A DNA stretch of 64,000 bases from Nitratireductor sp. XY-223 (GCF_004959855.1 NZ_SPNT01000005.1:248001-312000), one strand, 5' to 3'. Positions 29,965 through 40,115 are shown, counted from the first letter of the stretch. The notes: a model not told the origin generated them from the letters alone. Made by a program: numbers and translations.

Positions 29965-30855
29965 TCAGAACAGACCCTCGACCTGGTCGCTGACGCGCGC
30001 CTCCTGCAGAATGAGCCTGTCGCCGGGCCTGACGACGCCGCCACGCACGACTTCGGCGTAGACCCCCATGTCCAGGTGACCGTAGTTCTTGCGCAGGAGG
30101 AACGGCACCCGCAGGTCGCGTTCCGCCGTCTTGGGGTTGACCTCCGTGGCCGCACAGCGCTGGGTTCTCTTCAGCAGTTTCAGGAGCACGTCGCCGATAC
30201 GGACCGTTCTGCCGATACATTCCAGTTCCGAGAATGCGGGCCATCCGCGAAAGTAGATGTTGGCGCGGAAGCGCAGCGGGTCCACAGGAGTTTCGACACG
30301 GCCGGCAAACGCCTCGACGGAGTCCAGATTGATCAAGGATACGGCGTTCATCATGGTTTCCGACACGACAGACACATCGGTGAACCGGTGCGGCGAGCCC
30401 TCGACGAATTGCGGCCGCTCGGCCTCGGAAAGGTCGAGCTGCTCGAACAGGAACGCCGCCGCCTGTTCCTTGCCCGCCGGTGATGCCAGGTCGAAACGTT
30501 GCGTCTGTCCATCCAGCAACACGGTCAGCACACGGGCGGAATCGTCGAACTCCGTTATGAGACCGGCAAGCCTGGCATGCTCCATCAGAACGACGAAGCT
30601 GGTTTTCGGCAGCGGTTTCGGATCCTGCGGGTCGAAACCGCCATTCGCCTTGGCAAAACCGAACAGCCGGTCTCCGGGAAAGCCCTGGCCCGCCTCCAGA
30701 TCGACGCTTTCGAGCGGGCGCGGGCTCAGCCCCTTGATCGGATAGCTGTAGAGATTTTCGATTCGACCTGCATCTGGCTTGTCCTCGCGATGTGCAACGA
30801 AACACCGATGGCAACAAATGCGACCCGATTCAAGCGGCGAATTGTGGTCTGACAA
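29965..30855 (-). CDS. MOSC domain-containing protein (YcbX/mARC-like)
   Basis: A 296-residue protein with an N-terminal MOSC beta-barrel (IENLYSYPIKGLSPRPLESV) and a C-terminal MOSC domain with the invariant Cys in KRTQRCAATEVNPKT. MOSC proteins bind the molybdenum cofactor and reduce N-hydroxylated bases or similar compounds. The first 30 residues (Cys/His-containing) are not conserved, so the true start may be further in. No redox partner domain is fused. Its 5' end faces the RND permease gene across a 42-bp gap. Confidence 0.83.
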   Translation of the reverse strand: MSDHNSPLESGRICCHRCFVAHREDKPDAGRIENLYSYPIKGLSPRPLESVDLEAGQGFPGDRLFGFAKANGGFDPQDPKPLPKTSFVVLMEHARLAGLITEFDDSARVLTVLLDGQTQRFDLASPAGKEQAAAFLFEQLDLSEAERPQFVEGSPHRFTDVSVVSETMMNAVSLINLDSVEAFAGRVETPVDPLRFRANIYFRGWPAFSELECIGRTVRIGDVLLKLLKRTQRCAATEVNPKTAERDLRVPFLLRKNYGHLDMGVYAEVVRGGVVRPGDRLILQEARVSDQVEGLF

Positions 30856-30897
30856 ACAAAGACCGCATCAGCGGCGACGCGCCCGGGCAGAACCGCG

Positions 30898-33800
30898 TCA
30901 GGCGGAGCCGGTGCGGGGATGGTGGCCGAATACCGCGATGGCGGAGTTGCGGATATCGTTGCCGATGCCCATCAACGCGGGCACCAGGAACAGGACAAGC
31001 AGCGTCGCCATGGCAAGGCCGAATACGATGGTGATCGCCATCGGCAGCAGGAACTGTGCCTGGCGGCTCGTCTCGAACAACAGCGGCAAAAGGCCGCCGA
31101 TGGTCGTCAGCGATGTCAGCAGCACCGCCCGCAGCCGGTCGCGGCTGGCCCCGGTTGCGGCGGCCGCGAGGTCCTCGCCCTGGCGCAGCCGCTCGTCCAG
31201 GCGGGTAACGAGAATAATCGAATCGTTGACGAGGATACCGCCGAGACCGAGCAGCCCGATCCAGGACAGGATCGTCAACTGGAATCCCATGATCCAGTGG
31301 CCGAACACAGCGCCGACGACACCGAACGGGATGATCAGCATGACGGCCAGCGGCCGCGCATAGCTGGCGAAGACCCAGGCGAGGATGATGTAGATCACCG
31401 AGAGCGCGACGATCATGCCGAGCTGCAGGTCGGCGAATGCGGTTTTTTGTTCCTCCGCGCGGCCGCCATAGCGGTAATCGACGCCGTAGCGGGACGCGAT
31501 CTCCGCGATGACGCCCGTCGATTCCAGCTCGTCGATGACGCCGTCGGTCGTGTTGACCTCGCTGTCGATGTCCCCGGTCACGGAGATCTTGGTCTTTCCG
31601 TCCTTGCGCGAGACATAGGCGAAGCCCTGGCGTTCGGTCAGGCGCGCCACTTCGGTCAGCGGCACGAAATCGCCCGTCGGGCTCCTGAGCTCGAAATTGC
31701 GTAGCGCGGCGGTTCCGCCAACGCGCATCAGCTGCGACACGCGCACCGTTACCTCGTCGTCGCCGCGGGCGAAGCGGAACGGTATCTGGCCGTCAAACGC
31801 ATTGCGCAACTGCCTTCCGATATCGTCCGCGGTGAAGCCGAGCGCGGCACCGCGCGGCAACATCTCGACCACCAGCTCCGGCTTGCCGTAGGGAAGGTTG
31901 TCATCGGCACCCGACACGCCGGCAACGGACCCGAGGATCGGGATCATCTCGGTCGCCGCGGCCTTCAATTCGTTGATCCTGTCGCCGCGCAACTCGATGT
32001 CGATATCGCGTCCCGGCGGCCCGCCGCGCGACTGGAATATGGCGAACCGCGATACGCCCGCGACATCGGGCACGGCCCGCCGCCAGGCGCGCACAACGTC
32101 CGCGGTGCGCACGGTGCGCGATTCCGACGAGGTGAGCTGAACCTTGATCGTCGCGCTGGTTCCGCCGAAGCGGCTGGCCTTGGAGAACATCACGAAGATC
32201 GACTCGGCAAGCTCTTCATTGCCGCCGGTCAGTTCCTGCTCCGCCTTGCGGAATGCGCCCTCGATTTCGGCGATGGCCCTGATCGCATCCGCCTCGGGCA
32301 ATCCGGCAATGAAGCTGACATTACCGCGGATGTTCTCGGCTTCCGGTGACGGGAAGAACACGAACTCGACCCGCTTGCCCTGGATGAGACCCACGGCGAT
32401 GACCAGCGCAAGACCGATCGCTATGGACACGGTGACGTAGCGCCAGTGAAAAGAAAGGGTGACAAGCCTGTTGAACGGGCCGTCGCGAAAGCGCACGAAA
32501 TTGCGGTCGAACCAGCGGCGGAAACCGCCGGGTTTGAGCGTTTCGCCCCGCTTCGGATCGGCGCGCCCGGCCGAGATCCTGCGGCGCAAACCGAGGATAA
32601 TGGCCTCGATGACCGTGGCAAACACCAGCGCGGCGCCGGCAACCAGGATCATGCGCACCGGCAATTCGAGACTGTTGAGGCCGGCCAGCCAGGTCCTGAC
32701 TGCGGAGTCTTCAGGCGCCAGTCCGAAAAGCGGCGAATAGGGCGTCGCGGCCGTGGTGATCGCCACGACGGCAACAAAGGCGAAGAAGAACTGCCGCCAA
32801 TAGGACCAGCGCGGTCCGTTTTCGCGCTGCATCGCGTGCGCGAGATGGCCCGGCAGCACATAGAAACACTCCAGCAGGCTGGCAATGATGACGGCAATGA
32901 CCACCAGGGGAAGCACGCCCATGATCTGTCCGATCGTGTCGGTGATCAGCATCATCGGCGCGAAGGCGGCGATGGTGGTCGTCATAGCGGCAAGCACCGG
33001 CCGGATCATCATGGAAACGCCGTTCTCGGCGGCGGTCATCGGATCGTCGCCCATCTCGAGGCGCGTGTAGGTGTGTTCGCCGACGACGATCGCATCGTCG
33101 ACGATGATGCCGAGCATCATGATGAGCCCGAACAGGGAGATCATGTTGATCGTCTGGCCGGACATGAACATGAAACCGACGGTCGCGAGCAGCGCGACCG
33201 GGATGCCCGCCGCCACCCAGAAGGCAATGCGCCCGTCCAGGAACAGGAAGAGAATCGCCACAACGAGGATCAGCCCGCCGAGACCGTTCTTGACCAGCAA
33301 CATGATGCGCTCGAGCAGCGAATCGGCCGCCACTTCATAGGTTGTGATCTCGATATTGTGCGGCAGTTGCGGGCGCAGTTCCTCGAGATATTCGTCAAGG
33401 ACGCGGGCGGTGCGCAGCGTGTCGGCGGTGGCGGAACGGCGCACGTCGATCTCGATGGCGACTTCGCCGCCGGTAAAGCCCCGGGTCTCGGTGGTGTCGA
33501 AACCGTTGGCGATGGTGGCGATGTCCTTGAGCCGAACCTTCTCGCCGGAGGAAAAAGCCAGCACCTCGATATCGCCAAGCGTCTGCGGGCTTTCGGCGTC
33601 GGCGAGCGAGCGCAACTGGCGTTCGACGGCGCCTTCCAGCGTTCCGGAGGGAAGATCGCTGCTGTTATCGGTGACCGCGCGGGAGACATCGTTGATAGTC
33701 AGACCCAGACGCCGCAGCTCGCGCTCGGGAATATCGATGCGGATTTCCCGGTCGCGCAGCGCGGTGAAATCGACCTTGTCGATGCCGCGCGATATCAGCT

Positions 33801-34338
33801 CGTCCCGGATGTGCTTGGCCCATTCGCGCTTGATCGCCTCCGGCGCGGAGCCGCCCACCGAAAGGCTGGCGATGCGGTCGAAGAAACTTGCCTTGGAGAT
33901 GCTCGGCGTGTCTGCGTCTTCCGGCAGCGTACTGACGCCCGTGACGGCCGTCTCGACATCGGACAGCGCCTTTTGCATGTCGGAGCCGTCCTCGAATTCG
34001 AGGCGGATCGAACCCGATCCCTCGCGCGCCGTCGAGGTCATGACATCGACGCCCTCGACAAAGCGCACCTCCGGCTCGATCACCGCCAGCAGATTGGCCT
34101 CGATATCCTCGGCGCTGGCGCCGGACCAGGTGACGGAGATGTCGATGCGCGGGCGGTCGACGGAGGGGAAGAACTGCGTGTTGATTCTCATGACGCTGAA
34201 AACGCCGATGAGGATCATCAGCATCATCAGCAAATTGGCAGCATTCGCGTGACGGATGAAGGTGCGAACCAGGCCGCCGGTGCCGCGCAGGTCCTCGGCC
34301 GCGTGTTCAATTGCCTGGCGCACGCCGCGTTCGGCCAT
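30898..34338 (-). CDS. Efflux RND transporter permease subunit
   Basis: A 1146-residue inner-membrane drug/proton antiporter of the AcrB/HAE1 type. The N-terminal helix precedes FFPSVDRPRIDISVTWSGAS. The proton-relay Asp pair is expected in GIIVDDAIVVGEHTY, and the second half has the matching GILVNDSIILVTRLDERL. It is about 100 residues longer than AcrB: an insertion near residues 505-590 holds two extra hydrophobic segments (FFFAFVAVVAITTAA and MILVAGAALVFATVIEAII). Its ATG lies 2 bp from the adaptor stop. No outer-membrane channel gene is adjacent. Confidence 0.92.
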   Translation of the reverse strand: MAERGVRQAIEHAAEDLRGTGGLVRTFIRHANAANLLMMLMILIGVFSVMRINTQFFPSVDRPRIDISVTWSGASAEDIEANLLAVIEPEVRFVEGVDVMTSTAREGSGSIRLEFEDGSDMQKALSDVETAVTGVSTLPEDADTPSISKASFFDRIASLSVGGSAPEAIKREWAKHIRDELISRGIDKVDFTALRDREIRIDIPERELRRLGLTINDVSRAVTDNSSDLPSGTLEGAVERQLRSLADAESPQTLGDIEVLAFSSGEKVRLKDIATIANGFDTTETRGFTGGEVAIEIDVRRSATADTLRTARVLDEYLEELRPQLPHNIEITTYEVAADSLLERIMLLVKNGLGGLILVVAILFLFLDGRIAFWVAAGIPVALLATVGFMFMSGQTINMISLFGLIMMLGIIVDDAIVVGEHTYTRLEMGDDPMTAAENGVSMMIRPVLAAMTTTIAAFAPMMLITDTIGQIMGVLPLVVIAVIIASLLECFYVLPGHLAHAMQRENGPRWSYWRQFFFAFVAVVAITTAATPYSPLFGLAPEDSAVRTWLAGLNSLELPVRMILVAGAALVFATVIEAIILGLRRRISAGRADPKRGETLKPGGFRRWFDRNFVRFRDGPFNRLVTLSFHWRYVTVSIAIGLALVIAVGLIQGKRVEFVFFPSPEAENIRGNVSFIAGLPEADAIRAIAEIEGAFRKAEQELTGGNEELAESIFVMFSKASRFGGTSATIKVQLTSSESRTVRTADVVRAWRRAVPDVAGVSRFAIFQSRGGPPGRDIDIELRGDRINELKAAATEMIPILGSVAGVSGADDNLPYGKPELVVEMLPRGAALGFTADDIGRQLRNAFDGQIPFRFARGDDEVTVRVSQLMRVGGTAALRNFELRSPTGDFVPLTEVARLTERQGFAYVSRKDGKTKISVTGDIDSEVNTTDGVIDELESTGVIAEIASRYGVDYRYGGRAEEQKTAFADLQLGMIVALSVIYIILAWVFASYARPLAVMLIIPFGVVGAVFGHWIMGFQLTILSWIGLLGLGGILVNDSIILVTRLDERLRQGEDLAAAATGASRDRLRAVLLTSLTTIGGLLPLLFETSRQAQFLLPMAITIVFGLAMATLLVLFLVPALMGIGNDIRNSAIAVFGHHPRTGSA

Positions 34339-34340
34339 GA

Positions 34341-35741
34341 TCAGCTTCCCTGGGTGCGCTGGCCGGCCACGCCGTCGCCGCGCGGACCCGCCGGACGGGC
34401 GCCCGGCTCCCTGACCTGAACGCCGTCATCGGCCTGTGTCAGATGGGTCGTCATGACAACATCGCCGGACTGGAGACCGCCGAGGACAATGACGTCCTCG
34501 CCGTCGAACGCGGCGATCTCGACGATCCTGCGGGCGAGTTTTCCGTCTTCGACGACGAACACCTCGTTGCCGTTGAACAGCGCCGTTTCGGGGATCCGGA
34601 AGGAGCTGTCATAGGTGCGGTCCGGAACGTCGATCTCGACGAACGCGCCGGGCCGTAACTGGACCGGGGAACTGTTCGGATCGAGACGCGCGACAACCTC
34701 GACACCGCCGCGCTGGGAGGCGATCTCGGCGGCGATCCGGTCGATCCTTCCGGAATATTCGTAGCTGCTCAGCCCGACCACCCAGACGACGCCGATGGCA
34801 CGGCCGATCAGCGGATCGGCGTCGGTGGAAATGCGCCCGTACTGGGCATCGGTCAGGGTGAAGCGCACCTCAAGCGCTTCGTCGTCATAGAGCGAGGCGA
34901 CAACGTCGCTGCTGCTGACATAGCGTCCGGGTTCGGCGTTTTCCGAATTGACGACCCCGGTGAAAGGCGCCCGCAGGACCGTGTTCTCCAGGTTGCGCTC
35001 GGCCTGCTGCACCTTCCAGGTCAGGCTCTCGATGCTGGCGATCTGCTGTTCGCGCTTGGCGTCCTCGATGATCTGGTTGTTGCGGCGCTGGCTGACCGCC
35101 TGTTCACGCTGCGAGACGATCAGGCGCCGATCCTCGACCTGTTTCTCGGTGAGCGTTCCGCTCTCGACCAGCGATTCGGCCCGCTTGAGATCGCTCTCGG
35201 CGAGCGCCAGCTGCATTTCCGCGCCCTCGAGCTGATCCTTCTCGGCGACAATGCGGGCCTCCGTTTCGGCAAGGGTTGCGCGCGCCTGCGCGAGATTGGC
35301 CCGCGCCTCCGACAACGCGCCCTTGAAATGGAAGGAGTCGATTTCCATCAACTCGTCGCCGGCGGCGACATGGGAACCGGCCTTGAGATCCGGATTGACG
35401 GCAATGATCTCGCCGTTGACCAGGGGACGCAGTTCCACGGACCGTGCCGCCTGCACTTCGCCGTAGAGGAGCAGCTGCGGCCGGTTGGAGGCCGGGGTAA
35501 CGGCAACCGTCTCGACCGGGTAGACCGTGGGGCGAAAGGTGCGCGCGCTGCGTTCCGGCTGCGATTCGATGATCCGGTTCATGATCACGTAGGAACCGCC
35601 GAGCACCGCCATCATCAGCACGACCTGCAGCACGACGCGCCCGCCGCTCAGCAGCGGGGAGCGTCTGTCCTGAGGGCGATCGGGCGTGTCCCCGACCGCG
35701 GCAGAATCTGCTGCTTCTTCCTCGTTTATCGATTTCAGCAT
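34341..35741 (-). CDS. Efflux RND transporter periplasmic adaptor subunit (membrane fusion protein)
   Basis: A 466-residue membrane-fusion protein. A cytoplasmic N-terminus is followed by one membrane anchor (VVLQVVLMMAVLGGSYVIM, about residues 38-56). Next come a lipoyl half (GEVQAARSVELRPLVNGEI), a long alpha-helical hairpin rich in Ala/Glu/Arg, the second lipoyl half (VLRAPFTGVVNSENAEPG) and beta-barrel domains. It links the RND pump to an outer-membrane channel. The start at 35741 is preceded by GGAG; the longer frame (35765) is not. First gene of the two-gene efflux operon. Confidence 0.91.
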   Translation of the reverse strand: MLKSINEEEAADSAAVGDTPDRPQDRRSPLLSGGRVVLQVVLMMAVLGGSYVIMNRIIESQPERSARTFRPTVYPVETVAVTPASNRPQLLLYGEVQAARSVELRPLVNGEIIAVNPDLKAGSHVAAGDELMEIDSFHFKGALSEARANLAQARATLAETEARIVAEKDQLEGAEMQLALAESDLKRAESLVESGTLTEKQVEDRRLIVSQREQAVSQRRNNQIIEDAKREQQIASIESLTWKVQQAERNLENTVLRAPFTGVVNSENAEPGRYVSSSDVVASLYDDEALEVRFTLTDAQYGRISTDADPLIGRAIGVVWVVGLSSYEYSGRIDRIAAEIASQRGGVEVVARLDPNSSPVQLRPGAFVEIDVPDRTYDSSFRIPETALFNGNEVFVVEDGKLARRIVEIAAFDGEDVIVLGGLQSGDVVMTTHLTQADDGVQVREPGARPAGPRGDGVAGQRTQGS

Positions 35742-35928
35742 GCAGGATGCTCCGGCTCGACCCACGCAGTCTACTAATGTAGCGGCCCAGTGCAGAAATT
35801 AAAGATTCGTAATTCTTGTTACATTTTGCCGTTTTCTCGGCTAAATGCCAGATTTCTGAGCCGAATTTTACATTACTTTACATTGCGCGCTCCGATTTGG
35901 CGGCACCGACACCACCTTTCGGCCGCCG
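35742..35928 (-). promoter_or_regulatory. Promoter region of the RND efflux operon
   Basis: AT-rich 187 bp between hslO and the adaptor gene. TTACATT occurs three times (35819-35825, 35868-35874, 35878-35884), and a TCGGCT/AGCCGA inverted repeat lies between them (35837-35842, 35859-35864). These are plausible operator elements for a local repressor, which is not encoded next to the operon. Confidence 0.45.
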
Positions 35929-36927
35929 CTATTCCGGTATTTCCGGAATCTCCGAGGGATCGAAGCTGTAGTTCGCCGAGCAGAATTCGCACTTCACCGA
36001 GATCCGGCCGTTTTCCACGCTCTGCGCGATTTCGTCCTTGTCCAGCCCGGCAAGCACCGAGCGGATCTTGTCACGCGAACAGGAGCAGTTGTCGCGCACG
36101 GCAACCGGTTCGAAGACACGAACGCCGCGCTCATGGAACAGGCGGTACAACAGCCTTTCGGAGCCGACCTGCGGATCGGCAAGCTCGTCGTCGGCGATCG
36201 TCTCCATAAGCGCCTTCGCCTCTAGCCACTCCTCGTCCTCCTCGAAATCAACCTGTTCGGCATCGTCGGGAAGATCGCCGCCCGGCAGGTCGGCCTGGCG
36301 CATGCGCTCGGGCGATTCCGGCAGGAACTGCAGCACGACGCCGCCGGCACGCCACTGGTGCTCGCGCTCGCCGCCATTGCCGGAACCGTAAAGCTGTGCG
36401 GCCGCGAGCCGGACCTCGGTCGGTATCTGCTCGGACTGACGGAAATAGGCGCGCGCGATTTCCTCGAGGGTCGACCCGTTGAGTTCGACGACGCCCTGGT
36501 AGCGCTGCATGTGGGCGCCCTGATCGATGGTAAAGGCAAGGATGCCGGTTCCGAGCAGATCCTGCGGCTCGAGCCGGTCCTGCGCCACCGCCTCGGCGAG
36601 GGCGCGCTCGTCATAGCGCGCATAGGCACGCAAGCTGTCGGGCGTCGTGAAATCGGCCACCAGCATGTCGACCGGGCCGTCGCTCTGCGTCTGGACGATG
36701 AACTTGCCGGTGAATTTCAGGGACGTGCCCAAAAGCACGGTCAGCGTCACCGCCTCGGCCAACAACCGGGCAACCGGCTCAGGATAGTCGTGGCGCGCCA
36801 GGATCGCGTCGAGCATGGGCCCGAGCTGCACGGCACGGCCGCGTGCATCGAGGCCCTCGACCTCGAACGGCACCACCTGATCGTCGCCGGCAAAGCCGAT
36901 CTCTCCAAGGATCATTTCGTCAGTCAT
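35929..36927 (-). CDS. hslO: Hsp33 family redox-regulated chaperone HslO
   Basis: A 332-residue Hsp33. The C-terminal zinc centre is complete: Cys-x-Cys in DNCSCSRDKI and Cys-x2-Cys in KCEFCSANY. Oxidation of these cysteines releases zinc and unfolds the linker to activate holdase function. The acidic insert around DLPDDAEQVDFEEDEEW in the middle is typical of alphaproteobacterial forms. It is the third gene in the argD-argF-hslO order on this strand, about 66 bp after argF. Confidence 0.94.
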   Translation of the reverse strand: MTDEMILGEIGFAGDDQVVPFEVEGLDARGRAVQLGPMLDAILARHDYPEPVARLLAEAVTLTVLLGTSLKFTGKFIVQTQSDGPVDMLVADFTTPDSLRAYARYDERALAEAVAQDRLEPQDLLGTGILAFTIDQGAHMQRYQGVVELNGSTLEEIARAYFRQSEQIPTEVRLAAAQLYGSGNGGEREHQWRAGGVVLQFLPESPERMRQADLPGGDLPDDAEQVDFEEDEEWLEAKALMETIADDELADPQVGSERLLYRLFHERGVRVFEPVAVRDNCSCSRDKIRSVLAGLDKDEIAQSVENGRISVKCEFCSANYSFDPSEIPEIPE

Positions 36928-36993
36928 CTTCTGTCAATCTAATGGAACACCGGGTGCCGTTGAAGCCGCTCGGGGCCGGCCTGCAGCACTTAG

Positions 36994-37920
36994 TTAGAGC
37001 CGGTCGAAGCACCAGGCAAGGATGGCCTTCTGGGCGTGCATCCTGTTTTCCGCCTCGTCGAAGACGACCGACTGCGGTCCGTCGATCACGTCGTCCGTCA
37101 CCTCCTCGCCGCGATGGGCAGGCAGGCAGTGCATGAAAAGCGCGGCCGGGTCGGCCTTCGCCATGAGCCGGGCATTGACCTGATAGGGCTTGAAAACGTT
37201 GTGTCCGCGCGCGCGCTGTTCCTGCCCCATTGACACCCAGGTATCGGTGAACACGCAGTCGGTTCCGGATACGGCCTGCTCCGGATCGGCGGTCAAGGAG
37301 ACGGTGCCGCCATTTTCACGGGCCCAGTCGGCGAAACGGCCCTCCGGCTCGGAACCCTCGGGAACGCCGACATTCATATTGTAGCCGAACCGCGCCGACC
37401 CCTCGATCAGCGAATGGAGCACATTGTTGCCGTCGCCGACCCACGAGAAGGTCTTGCCGGCAACGGAGCCGCGGTGCTGCTCAAAGGTCATGACATCGGC
37501 CATGATCTGGCACGGATGGGTATCGTCGGTCAGGCCGTTGATCACCGGGACGGTGGCATGCTCGGCCAGCTCGGTCAGCCGCCCGTGATCGGTTGTGCGG
37601 ATCATGACCGCGTCGACATAGCGCGACAGGACGCGCGCCGTGTCGGCGATGGACTCGGCGCGGCCGAGCTGCATGTCGTTGCCGGAGAGCAGGATGGTCT
37701 CGCCGCCCAGCTGGCGCATGCCCACATCGAAGGAAACGCGGGTCCTTGTCGACGGCTTTTCGAATATCATCGCCAGCACCTTGCCGGCGAGCGGCTTGTC
37801 GGCACTGCCGTCCCTGGTCGCAGCCTTCCGCTCGTGCGCATGGTCGAGTATGTCGCGCAGTTCGCTGCCGGCGACGGCGGAAAGGTCGAGGAAATGACGG
37901 GGGCCGTCACGTGTCGTCAT
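36994..37920 (-). CDS. argF: Ornithine carbamoyltransferase
   Basis: A 308-residue OTCase forming citrulline from ornithine and carbamoyl phosphate in arginine synthesis. The carbamoyl-phosphate loop [12 protein letters not shown], the ornithine-side motif ([13 protein letters not shown], then DTWVSMGQE) and the catalytic [11 protein letters not shown] are all intact. It follows argD by 53 bp on the same strand, which supports a biosynthetic (argF) rather than catabolic (arcB) role. Confidence 0.95.
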   Translation of the reverse strand: MTTRDGPRHFLDLSAVAGSELRDILDHAHERKAATRDGSADKPLAGKVLAMIFEKPSTRTRVSFDVGMRQLGGETILLSGNDMQLGRAESIADTARVLSRYVDAVMIRTTDHGRLTELAEHATVPVINGLTDDTHPCQIMADVMTFEQHRGSVAGKTFSWVGDGNNVLHSLIEGSARFGYNMNVGVPEGSEPEGRFADWARENGGTVSLTADPEQAVSGTDCVFTDTWVSMGQEQRARGHNVFKPYQVNARLMAKADPAALFMHCLPAHRGEEVTDDVIDGPQSVVFDEAENRMHAQKAILAWCFDRL

Positions 37921-37973
37921 TGCAGTATTCCCTGTACGGGCGCGATTGCCGCCCGCTTCGAATCAAAGGCCTC

Positions 37974-39158
37974 TCAGGCGGTGCCGGAGATCGCCGCCGC
38001 GGCGGCGTCGAGGCGGGAAAGTCCGTCACGGGCTTCCTCGGCCGTTGTCGTGAGCGGCGGCAACAGCCGCACCACATTGTCGCCGGCCGGTGCGCCGAGC
38101 AGATGCTGGTCGCGCATGGCCACGAGCAGTTCGGCAACCGGCACCTTGCACTTGATGCCCAGCATCAGGCCGGCGCCACGAATTTCCTCGACGACGTCCG
38201 GGTATTTGTCGGCGATGGCGGCCAGGCCCTGCTTGAAAACCAGGCTCACATCGCGAACCTTGTCGAGGAAGCCCTCCTCCAAAAGCACGTCGAGCACGGC
38301 ATTGCCGACCGCCATGGCAAGCGGATTGCCGCCATAGGTGGTTCCGTGCGTGCCCGGCGTCATGCCGCTCGCCGCCTCTTCCGTCGCCAGGCACACGCCG
38401 AAGGGAAAGCCTCCGCCGATTCCCTTGGCAACGGCCATGATATCCGGTGTGATTCCGGCCCATTCGTGAGCAAAGAGCCTGCCCGTGCGGCCGACGCCGC
38501 ACTGCACCTCATCAAGAACCAGCAGCACGCCCTGTTCGTCGCAAAGCGCGCGAAGGTCGCGAAGATACTGGGCCGGGAGCTCGCGGATGCCGCCTTCACC
38601 CTGGATCGGCTCAACGAGCACGGCCGCCGTGGTTTCGCCGACAGCGCTCCGCACCGCATCGATGTCGCCGAAGGGAACCTGGATGAATCCGGGCGCCTTG
38701 GGGCCGAAGCCCTCGAGGTACTTTTCCTGGCCGCCGGCCGCGATGGTGGCAAGCGTGCGGCCGTGGAACGCGCCCTCGATGGTGATGATGTCGATGCGTT
38801 CCTCGTGCCCGTTGACATATTGGAAGCGCCGCGCCGTCTTGATGGCGCATTCCAGCGCCTCGGCACCGGAATTGGTGAAAAAGGCGCGGTCGGCGAAAGT
38901 CGCCCGGGTCAGCCGCTCGCTGAGCCGGGTCTGGTCCGGGATCTCGTAAAGGTTCGACAGGTGCCAAAGGCGGTCGGCCTGACCTTTCAGCGCTTCGACG
39001 AGGTGCGGATGCGAATGGCCCATGGACGTAACTGCGATGCCACCGGCAAAATCCAGGTAGCGCGTTCCGTCCTCGGTAACCAGCCAGACGCCCTCTCCCC
39101 GCTCGAAGCGGAGCGGGATGCGCTTATACGTGCTGTAAAGCGACGCATTTTCCGACAT
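37974..39158 (-). CDS. argD: Acetylornithine aminotransferase
   Basis: A 394-residue class III PLP aminotransferase. The PLP lysine is in [14 protein letters not shown], the cofactor Asp in [15 protein letters not shown], and the N-terminal motif [15 protein letters not shown] matches rhizobial ArgD. It converts N-acetylglutamate semialdehyde to N-acetylornithine and may also serve as succinyl-diaminopimelate transaminase. The ATG at 39158 has GGGAG at good spacing; earlier in-frame starts (39164, TTG 39167) are too close to it. First gene of the arg operon. Confidence 0.92.
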   Translation of the reverse strand: MSENASLYSTYKRIPLRFERGEGVWLVTEDGTRYLDFAGGIAVTSMGHSHPHLVEALKGQADRLWHLSNLYEIPDQTRLSERLTRATFADRAFFTNSGAEALECAIKTARRFQYVNGHEERIDIITIEGAFHGRTLATIAAGGQEKYLEGFGPKAPGFIQVPFGDIDAVRSAVGETTAAVLVEPIQGEGGIRELPAQYLRDLRALCDEQGVLLVLDEVQCGVGRTGRLFAHEWAGITPDIMAVAKGIGGGFPFGVCLATEEAASGMTPGTHGTTYGGNPLAMAVGNAVLDVLLEEGFLDKVRDVSLVFKQGLAAIADKYPDVVEEIRGAGLMLGIKCKVPVAELLVAMRDQHLLGAPAGDNVVRLLPPLTTTAEEARDGLSRLDAAAAAISGTA

Positions 39159-39589
39159 GACCATCAACTCCCAAATGCCGCGGTGCCTGCCGCGCGGCCG
39201 GACAAATTTTCGGAACGATCTGACCGGATCATCCGGCCAAAAACAAATAGCTGCCCGTGGAAGGCAGCCGTCGCCGTATCTTTATACCGTGTGTGGCCGT
39301 CAATCAACCACCGCGAATCGCGGCAGGCTGCCGCCTCATTGCGGTCGAAATGGGTCCGGAGACCGGGAAAACTGCCGCAAGTTGGGGAAAACTCAAAAAA
39401 GGAATCTTCTTGATTCACGGGACTCTTGTCACCGAGTCCCGCTGTCACTAGTTTATAGAGGAAGATTACGGACTGCATGCGGCGGACCTAGTGACCTTTG
39501 ACAAATAGAACGTTTCGGCTCCGAAATGATTTCGGAACGCGTTGAAGGATTCGGTCGTCCCCCGGATGCGGTGAAAGGGGTAAATGACC
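39159..39589. promoter_or_regulatory. Divergent argD/gcrA control region with clustered GANTC sites
   Basis: No gene lies in these 431 bp. Six GANTC sites are present, at 39315, 39402, 39412, 39421, 39434 and 39548, four of them within 37 bp. Two of these form the hairpin CGGGACTC/GAGTCCCG (39418-39441). A perfect -35 TTGACA is at 39498-39503, with the inverted repeat TTTCGG-CT-CCGAAA at 39513-39526 just downstream. GANTC is methylated by CcrM and read by GcrA in Alphaproteobacteria, so gcrA autoregulation by methylation state is a fair inference. Confidence 0.65.
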
Positions 39590-40108
39590 ATGAGCTGGAC
39601 TGATGAACGCGTCGATAGGCTGAAAAAGCTCTGGGCAGACGGGTTGAGCGCGAGCCAGATCGCAGCCGAACTGGGCGGCGTCAGCCGCAATGCAGTCATC
39701 GGCAAGGTGCACCGCCTCAATCTGCCGGGACGCGCCAAATCCGGCGGCTCGTCGGCATCGCGCGCGAAACGGGTCTCCTCGGCTTCCAGGGGCGGCAGCT
39801 ATGCCTCACGCGGTGGCGCAACACGTTCGATGCCCCGTACCCGCGGCGCGACAGCACTCAAGCCCGACCTCATTGCCGATGCGGTCGCCGAGATCGATAC
39901 TCGGCCGGTCGAGGATGTCGTCGTGCCGATTTTCCGCAAGCTGCCGCTGACCGAACTGACGGAAAAGACCTGCAAATGGCCGGTCGGCGATCCGCTGCAG
40001 GACGACTTCTATTTCTGCGGCGTCGAGTGCGACGACAGCGCACCCTACTGCACCTACCATTCGAAGCTGGCATTCCAGCCGACCGCTGACCGCAAGAGAA
40101 TGCGCTGA
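39590..40108 (+). CDS. gcrA: GcrA family cell cycle regulator
   Basis: A 172-residue GcrA. The N-terminal DNA-binding domain is nearly canonical (SWTDERVDRLKKLWADGLSA, then SQIAAELGGVSRNAVIGKVH). A Ser/Arg-rich linker follows, then the C-terminal region that binds sigma-70 (KTCKWPVGDPLQDDFYFCG), with conserved cysteines. GcrA stimulates transcription at promoters carrying CcrM-methylated GANTC sites. The start at 39590 follows AAAGGGG with 9-nt spacing and gives the family N-terminus; the ATG at 39584 is too close. Confidence 0.95.
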   Translation: MSWTDERVDRLKKLWADGLSASQIAAELGGVSRNAVIGKVHRLNLPGRAKSGGSSASRAKRVSSASRGGSYASRGGATRSMPRTRGATALKPDLIADAVAEIDTRPVEDVVVPIFRKLPLTELTEKTCKWPVGDPLQDDFYFCGVECDDSAPYCTYHSKLAFQPTADRKRMR

Positions 40109-40115
40109 GTAACCG

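Noticed and set aside
32446-34419. 657-codon plus-strand frame opposite the RND permease
   Set aside because: Low-complexity His/Asp/Gly-rich translation with no motif, fully antisense to a canonical pump gene.
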